A DNA stretch of 64,000 nucleotides from Pleurodeles waltl (GCF_031143425.1 NC_090444.1:1310013324-1310077323), one strand, 5' to 3'. Positions 35,970-46,403 are shown, counted from the first letter of the stretch. Translations and numbers: made by a program. Notes: generated from the letters alone by a model not told the origin.

Positions 35970-38900
35970 CAATGCAGGATCTCATCGTGGCGGGACAGCC
36001 ATTGCGAAAAAATAGCAACAACAGCAAGACTCCAGCCAATAAAGCCAAAGTAATCGGGAAACCCCCAAAAATGCTTCCGAAAATAGAGTGTATAGCCGAA
36101 GGTATCAAACCGAATATGGAAGAGAAGGTGTGAGCAAAACCAACACCAACGGCTTTGAAAAAATGTGCAATACCAGCAGTGCTGGATGCATTAAATATAC
36201 GTCCCACAAGTTCACCGAAGTGACTTGGAAAGTTAGTATTCAAAAGGGACTGTATCTCCGCCGATGACCTTGCCACCTGAAGTGCGTAGGTCTCGCTAGC
36301 AGATGTAAGGGCCACATGCTTCTGAAACAATAAAGCTTTCAGCTGACTCAACTTCGGAAGTAGCAATATGAGGCCAGATGTCCGCTACCTTCCTAATTTG
36401 AGTGGGGGAAACAACACATTCCCGCAGCACGTAACGGCCTTGTTGACAACGACAACGTAAACTATTCCGGCACGCATGCCACAGCAGCGTTCGCTGTTAA
36501 GAACAATGTAACTGCCGTTAGAAAGCACCTGGAAAGTGTTTTTAATAACCGGGACTGGAACTCCCTTCAGATAACAAGCTAAGTTAGCAATCGAAGCGTT
36601 ACACGCTCCGTGCAAGGACAGCTGTTTACAAACCATAGAATGGCTGCCAGAAGTTTCGCATTCACTACCGCTAAGAAAAACCTCCCTCAAACCATTAACA
36701 CATCTGTATTGAAAGGGAAGCTCCCACACCTCGTGTATGTAACTGTCTCCCAATAGTTCATATCTACCCACCAGAATGTGCTTCAAACAAGAAGTAAATT
36801 GCAGAGTGGAGATAGGCAGATTAATAACCCCATGAATCAACCACTCAGCTGACGGAATCTCAGCCACTGTGAAAGGCAGTTTCTCCAATTTCTCAATATT
36901 CAACATAACATACGTCGCTTCCTTTATAGCCATCAGCTGTTGTTGATGAGTCAAATTAAAGGAGACAAAGATCTCTCTGGCACGAATGTGCTGCCATGGA
37001 ACGCGACCTGCCTTCAAGGTCTGAAGAGTCCAACCCAGCTGCATGATGGACCGCGTCAGACTCTGCCCATGATATAAAGAAGACATGTCCGATTTAATAA
37101 TGTCAATAGCAGAGGAAACAATGCTGTCAATCGTGTAAACACGGTCAGAAAGGGTATGCATGCCATTATCAACAACAGACAAAGGGGGTCATTCCGACTC
37201 CCGCCGGCGGCGGTAACCGCACGCCCGGCGGGAGCCGCTGAATGACCGCACTGCGGTCAAATGACCGCGGCGGCCATTCTGGCTTTCACGCTGGGCTGGC
37301 GGGCGACCGCCAGAAGGCCGCCCGCCGGGCCAGCGGGAAAGCGCCTTCAACGAGGAAGCCGGCGGAGTTGAAGGCGTGCGACGGGTGCAGTGGCACCCGT
37401 CGCGATTTTCAGTGTCTGCTTGGCAGACACAGAAAATCAATGTGGGGCCCTGTTAGGGGGCCCCTGCAGTGCCCATGCCATTGGCATGGGCACTGCAGGG
37501 GCCCCCAGGGTCCCCACGACACCCGTTACCGCCATCCTGTTCCTGGCGGTGAAAACCGCCAGGAACAGGATGGCGGTAAGGGGGTCGGAATCCCCATGGC
37601 GGCGCTGCAAGCAGCGCCGCCGTGGAGGATTCCATGGGGCAGCGGGAAACCGGCGGGACACCGCCGGTTTCCCGTTTCTGACCGCGGCTGTACCGCCGCG
37701 GTCAGAATGCCCATGGAAGCACCACCAGCCTGTTGGCGGTGCTTCCGCGGTCGTTGGCCCTGGCGGTCGGTGACTGCCAGGGTCAGAATGACCCCCAAAG
37801 TCTGCATCAGGTTTTCCTGATCAATCTGCCTCAAACGGGCTGCAGCCTCCTGTTGTGAAAGCTTCCAAATCTCATTATAAACTTCGTATAAAAACCTTTT
37901 CTTCTGTGGTACCTTGGGACCTGACAAAAAATCTTGTAAATCAGTATCATTAGACAGTAACGTGAGATGTGACTTAACTGCATCCAGCGTGGATGACTTC
38001 AACCATTGCTGACAAAGCTTCCCCACGCTGTATGTAGTTATAATATCAGCATGTTCTGGTGAAATGTAACGAGGGTCTGCCCTACTTGTCCTGAACCCCC
38101 CTGAAGAGGTGACAAAACGTTGATGACACTTATTTTTGTCTATAGGCCATAATAACCACCCGCCCGGATGTATCGATGAAGTGTTAAGCGTACCATTCTG
38201 GACCCAATGTGTAAATTCACTAAAAGTAGCATTCACATAGTGCTGCCAGTTGTTTAATTTGGAAGGGACAGGTATACTAGGCAAATTTAACTCTCTAATT
38301 GTCGCCAAGCCCAAACAGCTAGTCTGTTGTACTGTGTCATTGAGGAAAATCATCTGCACAGGGATAATACATGCTCTAAATAATGTGTCCCTTCCTTGCA
38401 TCTGCCAATTTTTCGTACCCCAAACACTTTTCAAGTCAACTGTCTTTAACCAGTATTCATACCCCTCGACCGAAAGTTTAGATACAAACAAATTTGAATA
38501 CAGTAATTTAGTATCGGTCAATAACATTTGCTTATTAGAATACGGAGTAACTTTAAAATAGTAAGACCTAGCATTTCGTTGATTATGCCCAGAAAAATAT
38601 GCAAATTTATCATAATACGTTTTCGAACTCCCTTGCGGGGAAGTCGAGCAATGTTCCCATTGCACATAATTAAATATGGACTTAGGGCTACTAGCTTTAT
38701 GAATAAAGTGGTGCCCATAATAGTTGTAGCAAAACATGTCACCATGATTATCTCTAAATTGGTAAGCATATTCATCGTCATAGACAGTATAATATTGCAA
38801 ATCTGTCAGCATAGCATCTACTGTCTTCACATCCCAATCATCAGAAACAATGCCTGGTATAACAATATCATTCATTGATAACTTGAGGACATACGGTATT

Positions 38901-39232
38901 TGAATCAATTCAGTGGGACCATATATATCAAACATTACTTTATCCCACACAATCCCATCCGGAATCGGTATTGCAGAAATGTTTACATTGGACAAGTCTC
39001 TTCGAACCATATGAGACGAAAAATGAGGTTTCAACACAGTCTCCACGTGCTCAATGTCAGATCGCTCAGGAAGAAAATTACCATGTATTACTAGAAAAAA
39101 AGTAACCACAAATCCCAACCACAAAAAAAGAGTAATTACAGCCATAAAAAGCCACAAATAGTTCCAAGGAAAAACAAAATATGTTTCTTTAAGCCAAGAA
39201 AGCAGCTTACGTGAACCTCTGACTGAAGACAT
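35941..39232 (-). pseudogene. env: Env of the foamy-like provirus, broken by a MITE and a stop
   Basis: Surface/transmembrane glycoprotein. First ATG at 39232. Residues ~25-49 are a strong hydrophobic segment close to the N-terminus (LWLFMAVITLFLWLGFVV), like the membrane-anchored leader of foamy Env. A long ectodomain with many N-x-S/T sites follows, then a basic KKR site near 37900 that could be the subunit cleavage point. About 40 codons on, a 613 bp MITE interrupts the transmembrane subunit (37184-37796). The rest (37182-35941) has paired Cys and more glycosylation sites, a TAG at 36385-36387, then a C-terminal ~18-residue membrane span (TLALLAGVLLLLLFF) and a short tail. Without the insertion the length would be ~890 codons, near the foamy range. 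Confidence 0.8.
37184..37796. mobile_element. Harbinger-like GC-rich MITE in env
   Basis: Ends GGGGGTCATTCCGAC and, reversed, GGGGGTCATTCTGAC, flanked by AAA at 37181-37183 and 37797-37799. Interior full of inverted GC-rich blocks (such as CCGCCATCCTGTTCCTGGCG against CGCCAGGAACAGGATGGCGG at 37530-37580). Ends resemble those at 16259 and 24135. Its length plus one duplication (616 bp) is not a multiple of three, yet the env frames on either side belong together once it is discounted. Confidence 0.92.
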
Positions 39233-39304
39233 CGAGGAAGAGGAGCTGGACACTGCATCATCAGTGTCGTTGAAGCAGCCAGAGGCAGTTCTTGCAAAAG
39301 GAGC

Positions 39305-39325
39305 AACTGTGAACAAAGAAGCAGA
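39305..39325 (-). promoter_or_regulatory. Candidate env splice acceptor
   Basis: Minus strand shows a pyrimidine-rich CTTCTTTGTTCACAG followed by the open env frame, about 80 bases before the first env ATG at 39232. Retroviral env is expressed from spliced RNA, so this position makes sense. Confidence 0.4.
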
Positions 39326-39334
39326 TGGTGGCTA

Positions 39335-39592
39335 TCGCCTAGGCACGCTATAAACCACATGTTCAGAAACATCAGTAGAACGTACAGCAACTTGATCAAA
39401 ACATTCTATATTAATCGTCGTCTGTGGAACAATCGCAAGATCATCTGCCACCCTCCCCAAGCTCGGAGAGGAAACAGCGTCGGTGAAAATCACCTGCAGC
39501 GGGACTTCTTCCCCAGTAGTGAGAGGGATTCCGGAACTACTGGGTGTCCCTCTTGGTCTGATGTGCAGAATCGGCCACATGTTGTAACTTGA
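39335..39592 (-). CDS. Small open frame between pol and env, unknown
   Basis: From the ATG at 39592 it encodes about 85 residues (start MSSYNMWPILHIRPRGTPSS, with LTTGEEVPLQVIFTDAVSS in the middle), overlapping the last 56 bases of pol in another frame and ending just before the env region. No membrane segment or known domain. Its end lies next to a splice-acceptor-like sequence, so it might be a leader exon, an accessory protein or chance. A weak echo exists at 30690-30803 in the presumed old relic. Confidence 0.35.
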
Positions 39593-41246
39593 CATTATCA
39601 ATGGAAACAAAGCGATTTCCTTTGGCCCCTTGCAGCGGCGGTAAAATCACAGTTCTCGTGCCGCTAACCCCTAACACAGGGACAGGTGCTCGATAAGAAG
39701 GACCAAATTCTTTCTTTACTGCGACCTTTTCACGCACCAGATCCCCAATCCTGGGTATCCAACCAGTAGGTGTTACTGGCTCATCCTTAATTCCTGAGGA
39801 GGCAGCACTTGCAGAAGAGTTATCTTCACGGAATTGTTGTAAACCCTGCAAAACAGTGACACGATCATTTATGTCAAAGGGCGTATCTGCCGCCTCCACA
39901 CCAGGACCATCTAGATCAGGAACATACATTCGTGTTCCAAACAGGCACTCATATGAAGTACGACCCCCCAGTGACCGTCTAGGCAAGTTATTAAGTGCTC
40001 TCTGTACTCCATATAGGTGGGCTAGCCAACTACGACCCGTACCTATAACCCTGGCCGTTAAGGATTTCTTTAAATCACGATTTAAACGCTCCACGACAGA
40101 ATTTCCCTTGGGATGAAATGGAGACGAGAATTGGAGTTGGACCCCCAACGAAGCCATGGTGTCCCTGAATGCCTTAGAGGCAAAAGCAGGGCCCTGGTCC
40201 GAATGAAAAGCCGCAACTGCAAATGTATCGACAAAGATGCGCAAATCTTTAATAACAGTCCGAGCGTCAGCCGAGCATTGTGGCCAGACCCACACAAATC
40301 TGGAGCACGAATCTACAGCAACCAAAATATATTTGTATGCACTATCTGGTGTCAGCGGACCACAATGATCCAAGTACACACACTGTAAAGGTTTATTTGA
40401 AATCAGAAGGGGCGTCTGCTGCGGGCGTCTAGACGACGAAGCTTTCATCTGTTGACAAACGTCACAACAAAGGACATATTGCTTTGTCTCTTTATAGAGA
40501 CCAGGCCACCAGTAACGAGCCTGTAAAAGTGAAATCGTGGCAGCCACACCAGCATGTGCAGACGCCACCCCCTCATGTGCTGCAGAAATTAATCGAGGTC
40601 TCTCAATTTTATTGGGTAGTTCACGTACACCAATGCCTAGAATATTAACAACAGCATTTAGCGCACTACTCAAGCAGTAGCTATATTTAGAAGGAAATCC
40701 TTTAGGAAATGGCGTGCCATCAGCCGTAGCTTTTATGGCAGCCGAAATCTCTGTGTCTGGTTTGGAACTCGAACGAGTCACTGCGGCCACAGTGGCGACA
40801 GCCACTGCTGATTTCGCGGCTTCATCAGCCAAAGTATTCCCAGCAACGTGTATTCCAACGCGCTGGTGTCCAAGTGTATGTACAACATGGACCTTAGGAA
40901 GCGTCTCCTTCAGATCCGCAACCTTACCCCACAACAATTTGTGTTTAATGGTGTTGCCTTTAGAATCTCTGAACCCCTTCATCTTCCAATAGTGTAGATA
41001 TTCATTGAAAGACTGTACACAGTAGTAGGAGTCACAGACCAGCAAGGTTAAAATCGCCGGATCCGCATGCTCCAACGCTAACAATAGAGCTTTGAGCTCA
41101 GCCAGCTGTGCCGTGCAATCTCCCAAGGATTTAGTATAAGTATGTCGGGGGCAGAACACTTCCCCCTCCATCGTGCCGCTCACCACGGCACATGCAGCAG
41201 AATACTGCTGTTTAGTCCCAACCGCTGGTTGCGCAGAGCCATCGGT
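39537..41246 (-). pseudogene. pol: Proviral RNase H and integrase
   Basis: RNase H: TDGS at ~41240, AQLAELKALLLAL, LLVCDSYYC and HVAGNTLADEAAKS supply all four acidic residues. Integrase: HEGVASAH with CCDVCQQMK forms the zinc module; the core has CVYLDHCGPLTPD, AFHSDQGPAFASKAF and FHPKGNSVVERLNRDLKKSL, so D, D and E are all present. The C-terminal module GDLVREKVAVKKEFGPSYRA then TVILPPLQGAKGNRFVSIDN matches the SH3-like end of foamy integrases. About 570 codons follow the TAA with no other damage. Ends with the stop at 39537, overlapping the small frame below. Confidence 0.92.
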
Positions 41247-42600
41247 TTACATGACCACCTGATATTGGTCAATAAGCAATGTGCCAGCAGGGACTGGGTA
41301 CTCTATTTCATATTGAAGAAATTCTTGAGTCTGCAGTTTAGGGTCAAATATGTAATCTACATCAGTGGCTGTCAAAGACGTAGCCCATTGAATCCATCGT
41401 GGGTGTAAAGCTTTCGAATTAGGAACACTCGCTTTTGTAACAGCCTCTAAGGCCGGTATTGGGGAAACAACAATGATGCGTTGGCCCTGGGCAAGCGGTC
41501 TTTCTTTAATCACAGCCATCTGTACTACAGTGAGTATTTTCTCAGTCTGTGCAAATCGTTGTTCTGCAGCAGAATACAAGTGGGACTTGTATGCAATCGG
41601 GACTGTCTCACCCTCATTAAAGGTGACATACGTAAACCCAACTGCCCCAGGTATCACCCTGATGACTAAATGTGTCTTATTGTCCCGTGTGTGTAAGTGT
41701 TTAACTGCTAAGAGATCAGTCTGCAAATCTCGTAGTATATGTGTATGCTGAATCGTCCAAAATCTACTCGAATAATTCGGACGAATCAACTCGTATAAGG
41801 GTTTGATACGCGTAGCATAATCAGGAATGTAAGTTCTGCCAAAATTCAGAAACCCCAACAATGACTGGAGCTTCTGAACCGTATTAGGAGGCTGCAATAA
41901 AGCACATTTCTCCAAAAAATGTGGCGCTAAGCTCTTGCCCTCACTCGACAACTCATATCCCAGGAAAATGACGCTGAGGAAGGCAATCTTCGATTTCTTA
42001 AAATTAAACTTATAGCCAATATCAGCAAACCCCACAACAATGCGCGTTACACGCCTTAGATGTTGCAGAATCTCATTGTCTGTCAGATATATGTCATCAA
42101 CATATGATAACGCTTCAGGGTCCAACTCGTGCAGCATTTCAGTCACACGAGCCGAAAACAGTCCTGGGCTATTCTTATACCCCTGAGGCAAACGACAAAA
42201 CTTTTTCTGAGAGCCAAACGCACTGAAACTGGTATAGTCCCGACTTTCGGGCGCTATATTTTGGCAGAAAAATCCATTTGAGATATCTAACGTTGTTTTG
42301 TATTTCTTACGCACTATATTATTCATAAGCGCTGTGCTATGTGAATTCTGTATTGCATATGTGCGTGTATGACCATTTAAATGTCTGTAATCCACCACTA
42401 TCCTATATGAATGGTCCGGTTTAGCAACAGGAAATAAGGGATTATTCATCGGCGAGACACAGGGCTCAATTACACCCTGGTACTCCAATTGTGTAAGAAA
42501 TTTCCTAACCGATGCCCTTGCCTCAAATTTGATAGGATACTGCGGCTGTGGCTGAGGTTCGCCCTTTATTGGAATTACATGATAAGGTGATTGTTTATCC
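41247..42600 (-). pseudogene. pol: Proviral reverse transcriptase and start of RNase H
   Basis: Copies viral RNA into DNA. From the protease frameshift the frame reads through a Pro/Gln-rich linker to YQGVIEPCVSPMNNPLFPVA, YRIVVDYRHLNGHT, YKTTLDISNGFFCQ (motif A), FCRLPQGYKNSPGLFSA (motif B) and ALSYVDDIYLTD (catalytic YVDD, near 42100). The thumb and connection follow: LGYELSSEGK, LQSLLGFLNFGRTYIPDYAT. The frame ends at a TAA (41247-41249) one codon before the TDGS of RNase H; the same frame continues beyond it. So RT itself looks intact and only one stop separates it from RNase H-integrase. Confidence 0.92.
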
Positions 42601-43036
42601 CACCCATGTTATTTCTACATAGGGCGGGAGCCTGTGCTAGAGCCCATGTTTTACTATAGGACTCCGCTAGTTCTCTCGGAACAAGTGGTGAGAAGGAAGG
42701 TATTATAACCTCCTCCCCAACCGGACAGTCGCGAACAAAGTCAGGTGGCCAATCCTGTTCGGCCAGAAGAACATCATATGATATTACCACCTGGTCCCAA
42801 AAGATGGCGTGTACAATGCGGTCAATGTCCCCTTCTAATCGCTGAGTCACTTTATATACTCTATCAGGATCAGAGACTCGCATATCCGCCGTTTCGACTT
42901 GTATGAAGTCATCAGTTGCTTTCACCTCCAGATGCTCTTGAAGACTCCGGCGAACTATTGTGACCTCTGCCGCGCTCTCTAACAGTGCCAACGCCCATGT
43001 CTTGTTCGTCAAGAGAACTCTCTTCTTGAGCGGCAT
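42575..43036 (-). pseudogene. pol: Proviral protease region of pol
   Basis: Pol N-terminus. TWALALLESAAEVTIVRRSL is the aspartic protease active-site strand, but the catalytic Asp is Glu and the usual Gly is Ala. The old relic at 59420-59665 reads VVLLDSIAEVTTIYQTLKEH here, keeping Asp but also lacking Gly. The frame is offset from gag and could begin at the ATG at 43036, as expected for a separately translated Pol. A 1 bp frameshift near 42600 separates it from RT. Confidence 0.8.
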
Positions 43037-43133
43037 GTCTAACTGAGACTGCTGCCACTTTCTTCTTTTTAAATTGCTGTTTTTGTTGCAGCGGTTTCTC
43101 TTCTTGTTTAATAGAAACCTCAGTTGAGCGTTG

Positions 43134-44477
43134 TTAATCCTGTCTTGGTTTCACGTACTCCGTTCTCCGCTCTGACCGCCCACCTCTCTCACTTCTCTTC
43201 TCTGAGGGGTCCTGAAAGGAACGAGATTGGTGTGTATCAGTATATTGATATCTATCAGGCGTCTTCAAATTATCCCTATTCCTGAGATTATACCTATTCC
43301 GCGGGGTCTCCGGTTGCGGAGACTGTCCCCCATCTTTCTTAGGTGTTTGCTGTTTCTTGTCCCAGCGCTTTTTAGTACCCTCAGGTTGCTGTTGTTTAGC
43401 ATTGTCTTTATTATTTTTACCCTGTAATTGGGGTTTTTGCGGTCTAGCCCCTAGGCTATCGCGACCCTTACTGGAATATGTCTCTGCTATTATTCTCGGA
43501 AGTTCCCGCTCCTGATTAATCTGCGGTACGTCCCGAAGACGCATTCGCACTGCTAGTGCTACTGCCTCTCCCTTGAGATTACTCAAAATAATAGAAGAAA
43601 CTGCGGCAAAATTGCCCATTAACTGCATGCCCAAATCTAAGGCAGGGGCAGCCCCATATTCATCTTGAATTTGTTTAAGCACTTCCGGTAAATTAGCTAA
43701 TGTCGGTGTACTGTGTGCCGTAGTATAGAGCGTGGCAAACACCGTGCCCCAGGTATTACAAAGGTCCACCGGAGGAACCATCCCATACGGCAAACACATT
43801 GTCAATATTCTATGTTTATCCTGAGGTCCCGTATGGGGAAACACTGCTTCCAGCGTATTAATTTTTTGCGCCAGCCAAAATGGAGTTTCCTCTCGTTTAG
43901 CCAGTACCTTACCCATAACTGAGTGTACAGTGGCCGGATTGATACCTGGAACCACCGCCTGTGGGTGCGCCGGAGCAGCACGCGCTGCGTTTGTATTTAG
44001 TGTCTGCATGACAAACTGAACTAATCGTCTATATGTAGCCGTTAAGTCTGTATATAAACGACGAACTTCAACCACTGTCAATTGAGCAGCCGCAGGATGA
44101 GGTGTATATGTAGCCAATAAAGGCCAGGTAGGACCATCATTACTCAGTGGACCTAACCTAACTTGTGCTACTGTGTGTGCGAGGGCGCCATCAAGCCAAT
44201 TATGGTGTTCTTTATAAGATAAAGGTATCTCTAAGTATGCATAAGCCCTGTATTGTCCAGGGACATTCGCAACAGTGTATTCGTGAAAAGTGTTTGTACC
44301 CCCATCAACTGCTGGAAATACGACCCAAGTATAAAAAAGTTCTGTTCTATAGGCTGCATGGGCGTCCACCACAAAAGTGACCGGACCCCCCTGGACCGTC
44401 AGTCCATGTGCTATCAGATGTCCTGTGAGCGGGTGTCGCATATTAAGCGTTACTTGCACCACTACCGGATTCGCCAT
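43134..44477 (-). CDS. gag: Gag of the foamy-like provirus, intact frame (447 codons)
   Basis: Gag builds the capsid and packages RNA. It is the first frame after the leader, from an ATG at 44477. The N-terminal ~330 residues are mixed alpha/beta without a recognisable major homology region. There are no Cys-His zinc knuckles anywhere. From about residue 335 the chain becomes strongly basic and Gln/Asn-rich (KKRWDKKQQTPKKDGG, RNRYNLRNRDNLK) and ends with an Arg/Ser-rich tail (SERGGRSERRTEYVK), comparable to the Arg-rich nucleic-acid-binding tails of foamy Gag. Start codon chosen as the first ATG and by position 236 bases past the LTR. No stop or shift: the best preserved gene here. Identification rests on position and composition, not on a recognised domain. 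Confidence 0.8.
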   Translation of the reverse strand: MANPVVVQVTLNMRHPLTGHLIAHGLTVQGGPVTFVVDAHAAYRTELFYTWVVFPAVDGGTNTFHEYTVANVPGQYRAYAYLEIPLSYKEHHNWLDGALAHTVAQVRLGPLSNDGPTWPLLATYTPHPAAAQLTVVEVRRLYTDLTATYRRLVQFVMQTLNTNAARAAPAHPQAVVPGINPATVHSVMGKVLAKREETPFWLAQKINTLEAVFPHTGPQDKHRILTMCLPYGMVPPVDLCNTWGTVFATLYTTAHSTPTLANLPEVLKQIQDEYGAAPALDLGMQLMGNFAAVSSIILSNLKGEAVALAVRMRLRDVPQINQERELPRIIAETYSSKGRDSLGARPQKPQLQGKNNKDNAKQQQPEGTKKRWDKKQQTPKKDGGQSPQPETPRNRYNLRNRDNLKTPDRYQYTDTHQSRSFQDPSEKRSERGGRSERRTEYVKPRQD

Positions 44478-44695
44478 CTAGAGAAAAAACAGCACCTGGG
44501 TAGAGAGGGCACACCAATAACGGGGTTTTTCCTTTCAAAGTTCAAGCTTGAAAACCAACCACTTAATAATAGGATGTACCTATCCCGTGGTGGCGGAAAC
44601 CCTCAGCCCCACGGACGTCTCCGCTTACGGAACCGAGGAGTCAAAATATATATGAGACCGAAAGAGTCAGTCGGACCTAAATATTAGAGCCAGAC

Positions 44696-44713
44696 CAATC
44701 GTTGGCGGCGCCA
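44696..44713 (-). other. Primer-binding site, Lys-tRNA type
   Basis: Directly after the 5' LTR the minus strand reads TGGCGCCGCCAACGATTG. The first seven bases TGGCGCC match the 3' end complement of tRNA-Lys, the primer used by foamy viruses and lentiviruses; the rest matches less well. Confidence 0.65.
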
Positions 44714-45718
44714 TGTCGCGTGGGCTCTCATTATCCTAAATGAGACTACTGGATTTCTAGGCAGCAGGATCGATAACGGTGTGGGGGACTGAGTCTGACC
44801 CACGTGTAAGGAACTCTGTCACCCTAAATCCGGTTTTTGCTCCGGCTAACTAGCAGTGCCTCATTTCTCCCAATGGGAAGAGATGATTGGGCAGCCGAGC
44901 GCATGACATCTTTGGAACTTCTCAGGGAAGTCGTGGTCACTCAGATCCAAACCAACTCTCTCATTTACAATATGATCTCATATACAAATGACAATGACAG
45001 TATAAGTTTTATATAATGATTTAATAAAACTACTGTATTTTAGATAATAAGGCATGAGCCGCAATAACCAGAACCATACAACACAGTAGGATTGAAATAG
45101 TTACCAGGAGAGTAAAACATAACAACAAAGCGATCATCGTGTATAATAGTTTCTACTCTCCCTCTGCTTGTTCTATTTCGAGCACAGCATGTTAAGCTTC
45201 TAGCTTGCCTGCCTGTATCACTGGGGAGACATCAGCCCTCATACCTGAGCAAAGGCATGTGATCTTGGTTCAGCATCTGCAACGAGGCAGTCAGCATCTA
45301 GTTGTGGTTCCCTAGTCGGAATCTCCCTCTTGCGTGTATTGGGAAAAGGAAGTGATTTTATAACTAACATGTCAGCGTGATCACAAAATGTCCCTACGCA
45401 GGAATGCCAAGTCTAAACTCCTACCACGTCTATCGGCAATGTACCAGACTGTATCCTTGACTGAAGCACAGAGTGAATGTGTTATGGAGAACTCCAGTGC
45501 TGAAGTAGGCAAAACAGTGTGATATGAATAAAAAACAAAACCGTAGAACTGGCTATTTGAAAAATAACAGTACGAAGCCTAATAAAAAGCGTTTAGAGCA
45601 AAGTGCACAGAGGCTCTAAGCTGCCAGCAAATGAATAAAATACATCCAGGGCAAAGTGCACAAAGGCCTAAAGCCTGAAGCTAACGCGCAAAGGATACGT
45701 AAAACCAACCACACTACA
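44714..45718 (-). repeat. 5' LTR of the foamy-like provirus
   Basis: 1005 bp, TG...CA ends on the minus strand. The proviral promoter should lie here. Its outer edge joins GTTTGTGTTGCC of the Gmr1 LTR. Confidence 0.93.
45004..45018 (-). promoter_or_regulatory. Candidate TATA box in the proviral 5' LTR
   Basis: On the minus strand the LTR reads ATTATATAAAACTT about 700 bp from its start, which would leave some 270 bp of transcribed R-U5. The same sequence is in the other LTR near 34606-34620. No clear AATAAA follows. Confidence 0.5.
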
Positions 45719-46142
45719 GTTTGTGTTGCCCCTATACCTATGCTTGCCTATTGCAACCTATTGTAATTCTACACTGTTTGCATTACTTTTCTTGCTCTTA
45801 CTTACCTAATTTTGGTTTGTGTACATATAACTTGTGTATATTACTTACCTTCTTACTGAGGGTACTCACTGAGATACTTTTGGCATATTGTCATAAAAAT
45901 AAAGTACCTTTATTTTTAGTAACTCTGTGTATTGTGTTTTCTTATGATATTGTGCATATGATATAAGTGGTATAGTAGTAGCTTTGCATGTCTCCTAGTT
46001 CAGCCTAAGCTGCTTCCCATAGCTACCTTCTATCAGCCTAAGCTGCTAGAAACACCTCTTCTACACTAATAAGGGATAACTGGACCTGGCACAAGGTGTA
46101 AGTACCTCTGGTACCCACCACAATCCAGGCCAGCCTCCTACA

Positions 46143-46165
46143 TTGGTTGGGCAGCGGTGGGATAA
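46143..46165 (+). other. Putative primer-binding site region of the Gmr1-like element
   Basis: Directly after the 5' LTR: TTGGTTGGGCAGCGGTGGGA. A tRNA 3' end should pair here, but I cannot name the tRNA with confidence. Confidence 0.5.
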
Positions 46166-46403
46166 GTACTTGTAACTACTTACCACTTTGTCATTTTGTA
46201 CTTTTCATAAGAGAATCATATACCAAACAGTTCAGTGTATGTACACTTAACCAAAAAAGTTTGCTTTTCTTCTCTAAAACTTTTTACAAAGTTCTGAAAA
46301 GTTTCTTAAAACTTCTAAAAGTTTGAAAAAGTTTTTTTCTCAGTGCTTTAAAAAGTTCTGAAACTTTTTCTCTCTTCTCACTATCTCTAAACCTTTTGCT
46401 ATC

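Larger units (their letters stand above)
34315..45718 (-). mobile_element. Foamy-like endogenous retrovirus, near complete
   Basis: An 11.4 kb provirus on the minus strand with 1 kb LTRs, inserted in the Gmr1 5' LTR with the 4 bp duplication GTTT (34311-34314, 45719-45722). Minus-strand order: LTR, Lys-type primer site, gag, protease, RT, RNase H, integrase, a small frame, env, a second small frame, polypurine tract, LTR. Features shared with foamy viruses: Gag without Cys-His boxes but with a basic tail, pol likely in its own frame, a long Env with an N-terminal membrane anchor, and an extra frame 3' of env. Damage seen: one frameshift and one nonsense codon in pol, a nonsense codon and a 613 bp MITE in env. 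Foamy-like elements are known from amphibians, so the clade assignment is plausible but made by eye. Confidence 0.85.
30805..46142 (+). repeat. 5' LTR of the Gmr1-like element, interrupted twice
   Basis: LTR sequence occupies 30805-31040, 31966-34314 and 45719-46142. The gaps are a 925 bp MITE and the 11.4 kb foamy-like provirus. A polyadenylation signal AATAAA is near 45898. Without the insertions the LTR aligns end to end with 51398-54383. Confidence 0.92.

Noticed and set aside
37242..37820. 192-codon frame in env
   Set aside because: Lies inside the palindromic GC-rich MITE, which is open on both strands by composition.
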